DNA of 64,000 nucleotides from Planctomycetota bacterium. Lineage in GTDB: Bacteria > Planctomycetota > Phycisphaerae > UBA1845 > PWPN01. Made by a program: the position numbers and the translations under genes. Below, one piece after another: positions 54,220-61,641 of the stretch (position 1 is its first letter; each line of letters opens with the position of its first letter). Where the stretch lies: contig JAKPHF010000048.1 of the NCBI GenBank assembly GCA_029550525.1, forward strand, positions 124,001 to 188,000, given 5' to 3'. The notes under the pieces were generated by a model, which searched no databases, was not told where the DNA came from, and was given only the letters and a program-made list of their open reading frames with translations.

Positions 54220-55014
54220 TCAAGCGGACCGTTCGGCCACCACGAACGTGCGGCCGCGATCGAGGAAGCTTCCCACATTCAGCACCCGCCGTTCGCGAAT
54301 CGTGAACAGCCGGCCGATAATCTCGATCACTCCCGCAAGGCCCTCGCCTTCGTGATCCGGGGCGTGCGACTCGAACAGAAACAGGCCGCCGGGCGGGAGC
54401 AGGTCGCGACACTTACGAAAATACGTTTCCAAATCCTGGCGGGTGTTGCCGTCGTACGTGTGATGGTTCGCGAACGAGAGAACCGCGTCGTACGCCTGGT
54501 CCGAGGTAAAATCCTCGAAACTGGATACGTCGAATCGCGTGTTATCCGTCCCGAGCCACATCGCCGCCTCGCACGCCATTCGCACCAGGTATGGATTGAT
54601 GTCGAAGCCGGTCACTTCGCGGGCCACGTCCGCGACGGACAGCCCGAGAAACCCGCTGTTGCAGCCGATCTCCAACACCCGCCGTCCGGCGAGCTTCTCC
54701 CGCAGGCCCATCGCGGCGACGCGGGCGGCTGTATCTCGAAGGCCGCTCACGCCGATCTGCGGAAAGGACTGGTAGAAGTACCCTTCGCCGTAGTCGTAGC
54801 TGCTCCACTCCCGGGCGGAGGCGACAAGCTGCTCGTTCAACGCTCGATGTAACGGCAGCAGTTCCGGGTGTCGGCCCAGGTTGAGGTAGTCGTGGTACCG
54901 GTTCAGCATCGACGCTCGGCGCAGGGAGGTCGGCGCCCGCCAAGCCGCGAACAGAATCCTGGGCACCGCGTACCAGGAGAACCGCTCGTACGCTGAAAGA
55001 AACTGATCTGACAT
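54220..55014 (-). CDS. Class I SAM-dependent methyltransferase
   Basis: A 264 aa protein. Motif I is VLEIGCNSGFLGLSVA. The acidic residue after strand 2 is in GFDINPYLV, and later segments are YDAVLSFANHHTY and LLPPGGLFLFESH. The first 90 residues are helical and not typical of a known substrate group. It is the last gene on the minus strand after the aminotransferase, separated by 183 bp that contain a GC-rich palindromic repeat. Substrate unknown. It could modify a product of the nearby surface-polymer cluster. Confidence 0.82.
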   Translation of the reverse strand: MSDQFLSAYERFSWYAVPRILFAAWRAPTSLRRASMLNRYHDYLNLGRHPELLPLHRALNEQLVASAREWSSYDYGEGYFYQSFPQIGVSGLRDTAARVAAMGLREKLAGRRVLEIGCNSGFLGLSVADVAREVTGFDINPYLVRMACEAAMWLGTDNTRFDVSSFEDFTSDQAYDAVLSFANHHTYDGNTRQDLETYFRKCRDLLPPGGLFLFESHAPDHEGEGLAGVIEIIGRLFTIRERRVLNVGSFLDRGRTFVVAERSA

Positions 55015-55137
55015 TGAAAACCTTATCCGCCCTCTCGGCCAGGATGAGGAGTGCTCGGGTGTCGAGAAACAACAGGAGTGCGGAACAGCATCAAGATCGA
55101 TGCGGCCGACTCGCTTGCGGATGATGCCGAGGGGCGA

Positions 55138-55182
55138 GCATCTTGCCAGCCTGAGGCGGGTGGGACGCCCGCCCCCCGGGGA
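55138..55182. repeat. GC-rich palindromic intergenic repeat copy
   Basis: CATCTTGCCAGCCTGAGGCG continues as GGTGGGACGCCCGCCCCCC. It shares its CATCTTGCC part with 14772-14780 and its GGGACGCC part with 22952-22959. It lies just downstream of the aminotransferase stop. Confidence 0.7.
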
Positions 55183-55197
55183 AGCCGCCGTTATCCA

Positions 55198-56559
55198 TCA
55201 CAACTCGGACGCGATCTTCTCGAGCACCTCGAGACCTTCGCGCAAGGCTTCCTCGTTGATGACCAGCGGTGGATTGATCTTGATGGCGCAGCCGCCCACT
55301 CCGACCGGCGCGAACAGCATCACGCCGCGCTGGACCGCCCGCAGCACCATTTGCCAGGCCGTCTCAGGATCGGGCGTGGTCGTGCCCGGCTGCGTGAACT
55401 GCACGCAGCCCACCAGGCCGACCGCATCGTAGTGGCCGATCTTTCCGCGGCTGGCGGCGGTGATGCGCTTCACACCGTCGGCGAGGATAGGAGCGAGCTT
55501 CTGAACGTTGTCGATCAACTTCTCCTTGCGGATGGCCTGGAGATTGGCCAGCGCCGCCGCACAGCAGACCGTGTTGGCCGAGTGCGTGCTGGTCATCTCG
55601 CCCGGACCGTACATGCTCATCAGCTCGTCCGTACCCAGCACGGCCGACAACGGCATACCGCCGGCGATCCCCTTGCCGCACGCCGCGAGATCCGGCACGA
55701 CGCCCAGGTGCGAGAAACCGAACGGCGCCCCCGTACGGCCGAAGCCCGCTTGCACCTCGTCGAAGATCATGACCACCTTGTGCGCGTCGCACCACCGGCG
55801 CAGGGCCTGGGCATAGGCCGCGGGCATGAGCGTGGCGTTGCAGCCCTGGTACGTCTCGGACATCACACCGCACACCTGCTCGGGCTTGATGCCCTTGGCC
55901 ACCAGCGTCGCCTCGAACACCGAGAAGCTCGTGTCCTTCTGCCGGAAGCCGTCGGGGAACGGAACCTGCACGAAATCCGGGTTGTCGCCGAGCCAGTTCT
56001 TCAGCGCCGCCGATCCTCCCGCCAGTTGCGCGCCCATGGTGCGCCCGTGAAACGCGTTATCGAACGTGACCAAGACCCTCTTGCTCGGACCGCCCACCTT
56101 CAGCCCGTACGTGCGAGCCAGCTTGATGCAGCACTCGGTCGCCTCCGAGCCGGTGGTCAGCAGGAACACCCGCTTGAGCGGAGCCGGCAACCACGACGAG
56201 AGCTCTTCGATGAGCTTCAAGCGGATCTCGGTCGGGAAACAGTAGGCGTGATACAGGCCTTGGTCCGCCATGCCGCGAATCGCCCCGATCACGTCCGGAT
56301 GGTTGTGGCCCACGCTCGTGACCAACACGCCAGCGCTGAAGTCGATCCACCGGTTGCCCCAGCGATCGCTGACCGTCGCGCCCTGGCCGCTGTGCCAAAT
56401 GACCGGCGGCTGGCCGCCCATGCTGCGGGGCTCGAGTGCGCGAAGCTTCTCGAGCAAGGGCACACTCTCCGGAACGGGGATCGGTGTGCTGATCCTGCGA
56501 TAACGGGTTTCGATGAGCTCGACCTTTTCGGGTACGAGTGGGAATTCCTTCGTTGCCAT
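55198..56559 (-). CDS. Class III aminotransferase (4-aminobutyrate-type)
   Basis: A 453 aa PLP enzyme of the ornithine/GABA aminotransferase group. The GSEATECCIKLARTY segment and the Asp of IFDEVQAGFGRTG are present, and ACGKGIAGGMPLSAV contains the PLP-binding Lys. The gene follows the GntR regulator by 67 bp and is probably in its transcript and under its control. The exact amine donor is unknown. Confidence 0.9.
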   Translation of the reverse strand: MATKEFPLVPEKVELIETRYRRISTPIPVPESVPLLEKLRALEPRSMGGQPPVIWHSGQGATVSDRWGNRWIDFSAGVLVTSVGHNHPDVIGAIRGMADQGLYHAYCFPTEIRLKLIEELSSWLPAPLKRVFLLTTGSEATECCIKLARTYGLKVGGPSKRVLVTFDNAFHGRTMGAQLAGGSAALKNWLGDNPDFVQVPFPDGFRQKDTSFSVFEATLVAKGIKPEQVCGVMSETYQGCNATLMPAAYAQALRRWCDAHKVVMIFDEVQAGFGRTGAPFGFSHLGVVPDLAACGKGIAGGMPLSAVLGTDELMSMYGPGEMTSTHSANTVCCAAALANLQAIRKEKLIDNVQKLAPILADGVKRITAASRGKIGHYDAVGLVGCVQFTQPGTTTPDPETAWQMVLRAVQRGVMLFAPVGVGGCAIKINPPLVINEEALREGLEVLEKIASEL

Positions 56560-56626
56560 ATGCGTTGTTCCTCTCTGCGAATATTTCGCTAGTCCTTGAC
56601 GATCTTCTTAAACGAGTCGCGCGATT

Positions 56627-57337
56627 TCAGTCCGCGCCATGCGTCGCCGATGCTCGCCGCTTCCCCTTCGCCATCCTGCCGTACCGCTTGATGGAGTCCA
56701 GGTGCCGATCGAGCACACGGCAGGCGGTCCCCACGTCTTCGGCTTCGATCGCCGCCAGCAGCCGCTCGTGATGCCGCAGGGCCCGAGCCTCCTCCCCTTC
56801 CTGCTGCGACGTGTACACCGCGGAAAAGCGGTGATAGTCGTAGATGGCCTCGAAGGCAGTCGCCAGTACGGCATTGCCGCTCGCTCGCACGAGTGACTGG
56901 TGGAACGTCAGATCCAGCTCCAAGAACGCCGGCAGATCATCGACGGCCGACGCCATCCGTTGCAGCAGGCCGCGCAGCGCGCGCAGGTCGCGCGGCGCGA
57001 TCCGTCCCACCGCCTGTCGCAACGCCGCCAGCTCGATGGCCTTACGGGCGACGATAATGTCATCGAGATCCACCCGTTTGAAGTCGGGCGGCAAGAACGT
57101 CTGCGGTAACTCGGTGTGTGTGACCCCTCGCACGTACACGCCCGAGTTAGCCTTGATTTGCACCACGCCCAGTTCTTCGAGCATGCTCAAGGCCTTGCGC
57201 AGCGTGCCGCGGGCAACGTGGAATTCTTCGCACAGCACCCGCTCGGCGGGCAGCCGCCGACCAACTGCGTACGTTCCCGACGCCACGCGAGCGATGATCT
57301 CGCGAACGATCAAGTTGTGCAGATGATCGCGCTGCAT
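56627..57337 (-). CDS. GntR-family transcriptional regulator, FadR subfamily
   Basis: A 236 aa repressor-type protein. The winged helix-turn-helix covers residues 1-70 (RLPAERVLCEEFHVARGTLR). The FCD effector domain follows, with metal-ligand-like His residues in LTFHQSLVRASGN and RHHERLLAAIEA. It heads an operon with the aminotransferase. A perfect TGGTACAC/GTGTACCA palindrome 140 bp upstream is its likely operator, suggesting autoregulation. Confidence 0.92.
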   Translation of the reverse strand: MQRDHLHNLIVREIIARVASGTYAVGRRLPAERVLCEEFHVARGTLRKALSMLEELGVVQIKANSGVYVRGVTHTELPQTFLPPDFKRVDLDDIIVARKAIELAALRQAVGRIAPRDLRALRGLLQRMASAVDDLPAFLELDLTFHQSLVRASGNAVLATAFEAIYDYHRFSAVYTSQQEGEEARALRHHERLLAAIEAEDVGTACRVLDRHLDSIKRYGRMAKGKRRASATHGAD

Positions 57338-57418
57338 GAAACCGCACTACATGCGGGAATGTCGCCCCACCGGAATGCCATGTCGGCCGCCGTCTCGCGC
57401 GGACGGCGGTCTTTTAAG

Positions 57419-57468
57419 GGACGGGCATCCGGCCCGTCTCTGACGGCGGGCAAGACACCCGCCCCCGA
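57419..57468. terminator. Tandem GC hairpins after the phosphoramidate-like cluster
   Basis: GACGGGCATCCGGCCCGTC and GGCGGGCAAGACACCCGCC are two adjacent hairpins in the gap between the formyltransferase-like stop and the gntR start. They belong to the same palindromic repeat family as 14766 and may stop cluster transcription. Confidence 0.5.
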
Positions 57469-57476
57469 AGTCAAAC

Positions 57477-57495
57477 TGGTACACAGAGTGTACCA
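57477..57495. promoter_or_regulatory. GntR/FadR-type operator palindrome
   Basis: TGGTACACAGAGTGTACCA has 8 bp perfect arms and is flanked to give AACTGG...CCAATT, close to the TGGT-N-ACCA layout of FadR-subfamily operators. It lies between the cluster's last stop and the gntR gene. Confidence 0.65.
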
Positions 57496-57510
57496 ATTTC
57501 CGATGCAGTG

Positions 57511-58905
57511 TCAAGCGAGCCCGAACAGATGGGACAGCACCCGACGGCGCAGCCGGGGATGCATGAAGTGGTAAGTGACGCCCTCCGAGGGATCTTGCGG
57601 TGCGGTCGCGAGTTGCTGCGGATTGACCGCCGAACTCAGCACGTTCACCAGCAGATCGGCGCGGAGCAGTGGATCGATGAAGGCGAAAACCGCCCGGTAG
57701 AGCGTGAGGTCATCGGGCCAACTGCCGTTCAAGCGCAGATTCAGCGGCGGGTACTCGCGGCGGGCGATCACGTCGCCGGTGTCCAGCCCGGCCGACAAGT
57801 GAAAACAAGACATGGCCGGCCGGCCGCGCACCAGCGTGGACCACAACAATCCGTCAGCGCCCCGCACGTGAGGCAGATGGCCGGGGTGGACATGCAAGAA
57901 GCGTAAGCCAGGCAGGTCAATGATCCGGGCGGGCAGGATGCCGCCGCCGGTGAACAGCACGGTCGAGGGCGTGATGTCGCGCAACGCGTCCGCCAATCGC
58001 TCGTCGCGAAGATCGCGGACGACCACACGATCCGCGCGTTGGGCCCAGCGCTCATATCGCGGCGGACCGTACATGTCGTCGATCAACTCGCCCGGCCGAT
58101 CGACGATCGCCGCCAAGCCGTCGGTGATGGCACGAACCAGATTCGGATGCGCGGCACGTAGGCGTCGAGGCCAATGGTTCAGCGCCATCTCCTGCGTCTT
58201 CTCGGCATACCAACTGCGCAGCCGGCCGGGAAACCACCGCCCCACCGGCTTGTGCGAGGCCGGATGCTCGCTCAAGACCAGCAACACGAGGCGCTCAGGT
58301 CGCAAACCCGCTCGTCGCAGCGAGCTCAGGTATGCGCGAAAACACGGGCCCTCGTAGCCCAGGACGGTGACGGGCAGCGTGCGGTCGGCTGACGGAACTC
58401 GCCGCTCGCCTCTTTCGTGGGCCGCATCCCCCTCGATTTCACATGCTGGAACGGCCACCGCGCTCAACAACTGTTCGGCCTGCTCGGCCAGTTTGCCCGC
58501 TGCGATCTGTTCGCCGAAGAACGAATCCAGCGCGGTCAGCGCTGCGTTCAAAAGCTTGTATGCCAAACCCCGCCCTTCCGGTCCCATCTGCTCGGGCACG
58601 TGGGCCCATGCGAGAAGCGTGGCCACGGCCAACGTGGCGCCTTGCAAGTCCAGCGGGTTCTTCCCGCCCTTCGCTGGCTTCCAATTCTCGCCGTATCGCC
58701 TGTACAGCGTGCCAGTGAGTGCCAGCTTGCGACAGATGGCGTCCAGATATTCGCGGTGAAGCGAAGTCAGCGGACCTGGCCACGCTCGTGCCAATTCGCG
58801 GAGAACGCCGAGCGTGGCGATCCCATCATCGTCAGCGGACCCCGCGCAAGCGCCGGTCCCCACGTTTTTCAGCGCTTCCGACAACCGCGTCTCGATCGAA
58901 GTCAT
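57511..58905 (-). CDS. Formyltransferase-like protein with long N-terminal region
   Basis: A 464 aa protein. The C-terminal 280 residues have a formyltransferase fold. The core FLHVHPGHLPHVRGADG carries His where the usual catalytic Asn stands (N-x-H becomes H-x-H), and the catalytic Asp is kept in GLDTGDVIARREYP. The first 180 residues are helical and unlike known formyltransferases. ATG 58905 was chosen because it starts 1 bp after the upstream stop (TGAGATG). It is the last gene of the five-gene cluster. It may transfer a formyl or related one-carbon group to an amino sugar or amidate; this is inference. Confidence 0.7.
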   Translation of the reverse strand: MTSIETRLSEALKNVGTGACAGSADDDGIATLGVLRELARAWPGPLTSLHREYLDAICRKLALTGTLYRRYGENWKPAKGGKNPLDLQGATLAVATLLAWAHVPEQMGPEGRGLAYKLLNAALTALDSFFGEQIAAGKLAEQAEQLLSAVAVPACEIEGDAAHERGERRVPSADRTLPVTVLGYEGPCFRAYLSSLRRAGLRPERLVLLVLSEHPASHKPVGRWFPGRLRSWYAEKTQEMALNHWPRRLRAAHPNLVRAITDGLAAIVDRPGELIDDMYGPPRYERWAQRADRVVVRDLRDERLADALRDITPSTVLFTGGGILPARIIDLPGLRFLHVHPGHLPHVRGADGLLWSTLVRGRPAMSCFHLSAGLDTGDVIARREYPPLNLRLNGSWPDDLTLYRAVFAFIDPLLRADLLVNVLSSAVNPQQLATAPQDPSEGVTYHFMHPRLRRRVLSHLFGLA

Positions 58906-58906
58906 C

Positions 58907-60118
58907 TCACCGACCATCCTGCTCGCCTTCTGTCTCCTGGCGCCTGTCTTCTGTCTCCTGCCCTCCAGCAATCTCCGCAATCGCTCGTGCCCCCACCCGT
59001 CCGCTCTCGCTCACGTTGTACACCGTTTCGGCCCGAACTCGCTGAATACGGGCCCGTATTCCCTCACCGTCGCGCATCAACGCTTCCAGATGCATCGGCA
59101 GATCGGCCAGACGGTCCGGAGATATCACCCGGCCGACTTGCTCGCGAATCGAGACCTCCAGCGGTTCGCAACTGATCCGTTCGTACTCGGGGTTGTTGAC
59201 CTTGCGCGGCACGTCCACGAACAGCACCGGTCGCTCGTACGCGAATGCGAACTCCAGCGCCGCTCCCGACCAGTCGCTGATCATCACGTCCGCGGACTCG
59301 AGTGAATCGAATGCCGCCACGCCCGTCTCCAGCGTCAGTCGATCCTCCCCGCCGAACCCACGCTCGATCTCGCGGATGCACTCAGGCCACTTGCGTCGCG
59401 TCATGGGGTGCGGCCGCACCGTCACCCGCAGCCCCGACGACAGCAGTACCCGGCATAGCTCGACGCCGCGTGTCTCCAGGAGTCCGTGCGGCCCCCACGA
59501 CGGCGCGACCAGCACATGGGCCGGCGCCGAACGATTCGGTGCTGCCGACGAGCCGGCGCGACGCGAGGCGAGCATGGTATCAAGACGGCCGTAGCCGCAT
59601 GGGATCAGCTTCTTCGGGGCAAGTCCATAGGTTTGTTCCGTGGCTCGAATTTCCCGCTCGTGATGCGGGCCCACGCACAGGATCGTGTCGAACGCGTCGA
59701 ACGCCGCTTTTCGATAGATCATGTGCGTGCTGACCATGGAATGAAACACGTAGACGTAGTGCACGTTCTGCGCCTGCGATCGCTTGAGATGGAACGTCTG
59801 CAGGTCGGGCATCGTCATGACGCACACGCCAGCCCGCAGCGACAGGAACAGCGACGTACGAACGAGACCCTCGCCGATGCAAAAAGGTCGGATGCGTGGA
59901 TTGGAAGTCCGCAGCACCGGATCGCTTCGGCTCGACGTGAGATAGCAAACCTCGCGGCCCATTTCGCCGGTCAGCTCGCGCACGATCGGCTCGAAATGCG
60001 GCCAGGAATCGCCGTCCTCGGCATAAAACACAATCGACCGCGCCGCGTCAGGCAAGGCTTGAAACCGCCGAGCGCTGGCCCAGTCTTCCAGCAATGATTG
60101 ACCAGGAAAGCGAAACAT
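58907..60118 (-). CDS. CDP-glycerol glycerophosphotransferase-like enzyme
   Basis: A 403 aa GT-B-like transferase. VLVAPSWGPHG, RVTVRPHPMTRRKWPE and ADVMISDWSGAALEFAFAYERPVLFVD are typical of the teichoic-acid TagB/TagF polymerase family. Members move a phospho-group from a CDP-activated donor onto a surface polymer. In this cluster the donor could be CDP-activated phosphoramidate (inference). The last 20 residues (GQETEDRRQETEGEQ) are encoded by an intergenic-type 27 bp repeat that has extended the reading frame. No transmembrane segment was seen. It lies 63 bp after the nucleotidyltransferase gene. Confidence 0.82.
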   Translation of the reverse strand: MFRFPGQSLLEDWASARRFQALPDAARSIVFYAEDGDSWPHFEPIVRELTGEMGREVCYLTSSRSDPVLRTSNPRIRPFCIGEGLVRTSLFLSLRAGVCVMTMPDLQTFHLKRSQAQNVHYVYVFHSMVSTHMIYRKAAFDAFDTILCVGPHHEREIRATEQTYGLAPKKLIPCGYGRLDTMLASRRAGSSAAPNRSAPAHVLVAPSWGPHGLLETRGVELCRVLLSSGLRVTVRPHPMTRRKWPECIREIERGFGGEDRLTLETGVAAFDSLESADVMISDWSGAALEFAFAYERPVLFVDVPRKVNNPEYERISCEPLEVSIREQVGRVISPDRLADLPMHLEALMRDGEGIRARIQRVRAETVYNVSESGRVGARAIAEIAGGQETEDRRQETEGEQDGR

Positions 60119-60181
60119 GTTGAGCGACGAATGACGAAACCAGAATGACGCATGAATGAGAGTGCGAGTTCATGCTCGGCA

Positions 60182-60982
60182 TTAGGCATTCGTCATGGCT
60201 GGTGCGAAGTCCAGGCAACACAGCTCGTCCAATGTGCCGTCGTGCCGCATCCGCTCGTACATCTGCAGATCGCTGACGCTGTCCACCTCCAGCCAGCCTC
60301 CGTCCACGGGCACGGCCCGCACGGGCCAGTCATGGTCGACGAGGTGCTGCAGGAAGCTGGTCATGAACATGCGGTGCTTCGGCTTGCCGTCGTAGAGCCG
60401 AGCGTCGTCCAATCCGCGATAGATGGCCGGGAGCATGCGGGCGAATTCGGCCCGAGCCAGGATGAGCCCCATGTACTGGGCCTCGATCTCGTCGATCGAC
60501 TTCGGTTTGCCACCGATCTCGACGATGTTGCCCCCGGCGTCCAACCGCAACGTCTCGGCATCCGTGAGCGGATCCTCTTGCCGAGCCCGCCACAACCGCA
60601 GCCACTGCCGGTCCACGGTCGTGCACAACGGCCGACGGCAACCGCACAGCGCCTCCACGATCCGCGGCTCGTAGACGATGTCGGCGTACGCGATGAGCAC
60701 ATCATCCGTGCCGTCGAGCAGATCCGCCGCACACATCAGGCTGGCCACCATGTTGGTGGACGCATAGTTCGGATTATGACGCATGGGCCGGCCGTACGAA
60801 GCAAGCGCTTCGGCTCGATAGCCGGTCACCAGCGTGACGTCCTCGATGCCCGCCGCCGCCAGCGCGTCGAGCTGGTACTGCAGCAGCGGACGACCCGCCA
60901 GTTCAACCAGGCACTTGGGCCGATCGTTGGTGAACGGCCGAAGCCGCGTACCCTCTCCGGCCGCCAGAATAATCGCTCTCAC
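60182..60982 (-). CDS. Nucleotidyltransferase, Cj1416-like (CTP:phosphoglutamine cytidylyltransferase candidate)
   Basis: A 266 aa enzyme. The nucleotide-binding signature is LAAGEGTRLRPFTNDRPKCL. Metal ligands are probably Asp in AYADIVYE and in GGWLEVDSVSDLQ. It is closest by eye to the phosphocholine/phosphoglutamine cytidylyltransferase group. Its neighbours are a class I amidotransferase-like hydrolase (4 bp overlap) and a PEP-synthase-like kinase, the exact set found for Campylobacter Cj1416-1418. In that pathway it would couple CTP to glutamine phosphate. An ordinary sugar or choline cytidylyltransferase is the alternative. Confidence 0.8.
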   Translation of the reverse strand: MRAIILAAGEGTRLRPFTNDRPKCLVELAGRPLLQYQLDALAAAGIEDVTLVTGYRAEALASYGRPMRHNPNYASTNMVASLMCAADLLDGTDDVLIAYADIVYEPRIVEALCGCRRPLCTTVDRQWLRLWRARQEDPLTDAETLRLDAGGNIVEIGGKPKSIDEIEAQYMGLILARAEFARMLPAIYRGLDDARLYDGKPKHRMFMTSFLQHLVDHDWPVRAVPVDGGWLEVDSVSDLQMYERMRHDGTLDELCCLDFAPAMTNA

Positions 60983-61629
60983 GCGTGCCCGCCTCCGAAC
61001 AAGGTGCGAAGAATGACCACGTCGCGCTCGTCACGGCTGCCGCCCGGACGGATCGGTCGCTCCGGGTGCCACATAATCGCCCAGATGGGCAACGTCCGAT
61101 GGACTACCGCCTCGACCCCGCCGTCCGGAGCCATTCCCGCCACCACCAGTTCCCCCGGCAAATGCTCCGCCCGCGCGACGAACCGGTGAAAACTGTTGAC
61201 CTCGGCCCGGGGCAGCGTCGGCATGTTGGACGGACGCGGGATGATCGGGTGCGGCACGCGCACGTGACCTTCGGTCGCAGCCAGCCGTCCGCCGAAATGA
61301 CGCACCACGAATTGCATGCCCCGGCAGACGCCCAGCACGGGCAGCCGCCGCTCGATGCAGTGTTCGAGCAACTCGCGCTCGAACGCGTCGCGCTGCGGCG
61401 CGACACCCGTCGCCCCCGGCACGTCGGCCAGGTCGTTGCCTCCCGTGAAGATCACGCCGTCCAGACCCAATGCTCCGACGAGTCGCCCGGCGTGACCCGG
61501 CTGATTCGGCAGCGGCACGGGGACGAACCCTGCGTGCAACACGACCTGAGCCCAGGCTTGATCGAGAGCATCCCGTCGCTCGTCGCGATCGGCAAGCACA
61601 TCGACACGCTGCGTCAGGCCGATTTTCAT
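60979..61629 (-). CDS. Peptidase C26 hydrolase, Cj1417-like (gamma-glutamyl-CDP-amidate hydrolase candidate)
   Basis: A 216 aa class I glutamine amidotransferase-fold protein. The nucleophile is in VLGVCRGMQFVV, and the His/Glu pair is in MWHPERP. It resembles gamma-glutamyl-GABA hydrolases. In the Campylobacter pathway the counterpart releases cytidine diphosphoramidate and glutamate from gamma-glutamyl-CDP-amidate. The gene starts 12 bp after the kinase-like gene and overlaps the nucleotidyltransferase gene by 4 bp, which implies tightly coupled production. Confidence 0.82.
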   Translation of the reverse strand: MKIGLTQRVDVLADRDERRDALDQAWAQVVLHAGFVPVPLPNQPGHAGRLVGALGLDGVIFTGGNDLADVPGATGVAPQRDAFERELLEHCIERRLPVLGVCRGMQFVVRHFGGRLAATEGHVRVPHPIIPRPSNMPTLPRAEVNSFHRFVARAEHLPGELVVAGMAPDGGVEAVVHRTLPIWAIMWHPERPIRPGGSRDERDVVILRTLFGGGHA

Positions 61630-61641
61630 GAGGGCTCGTAC

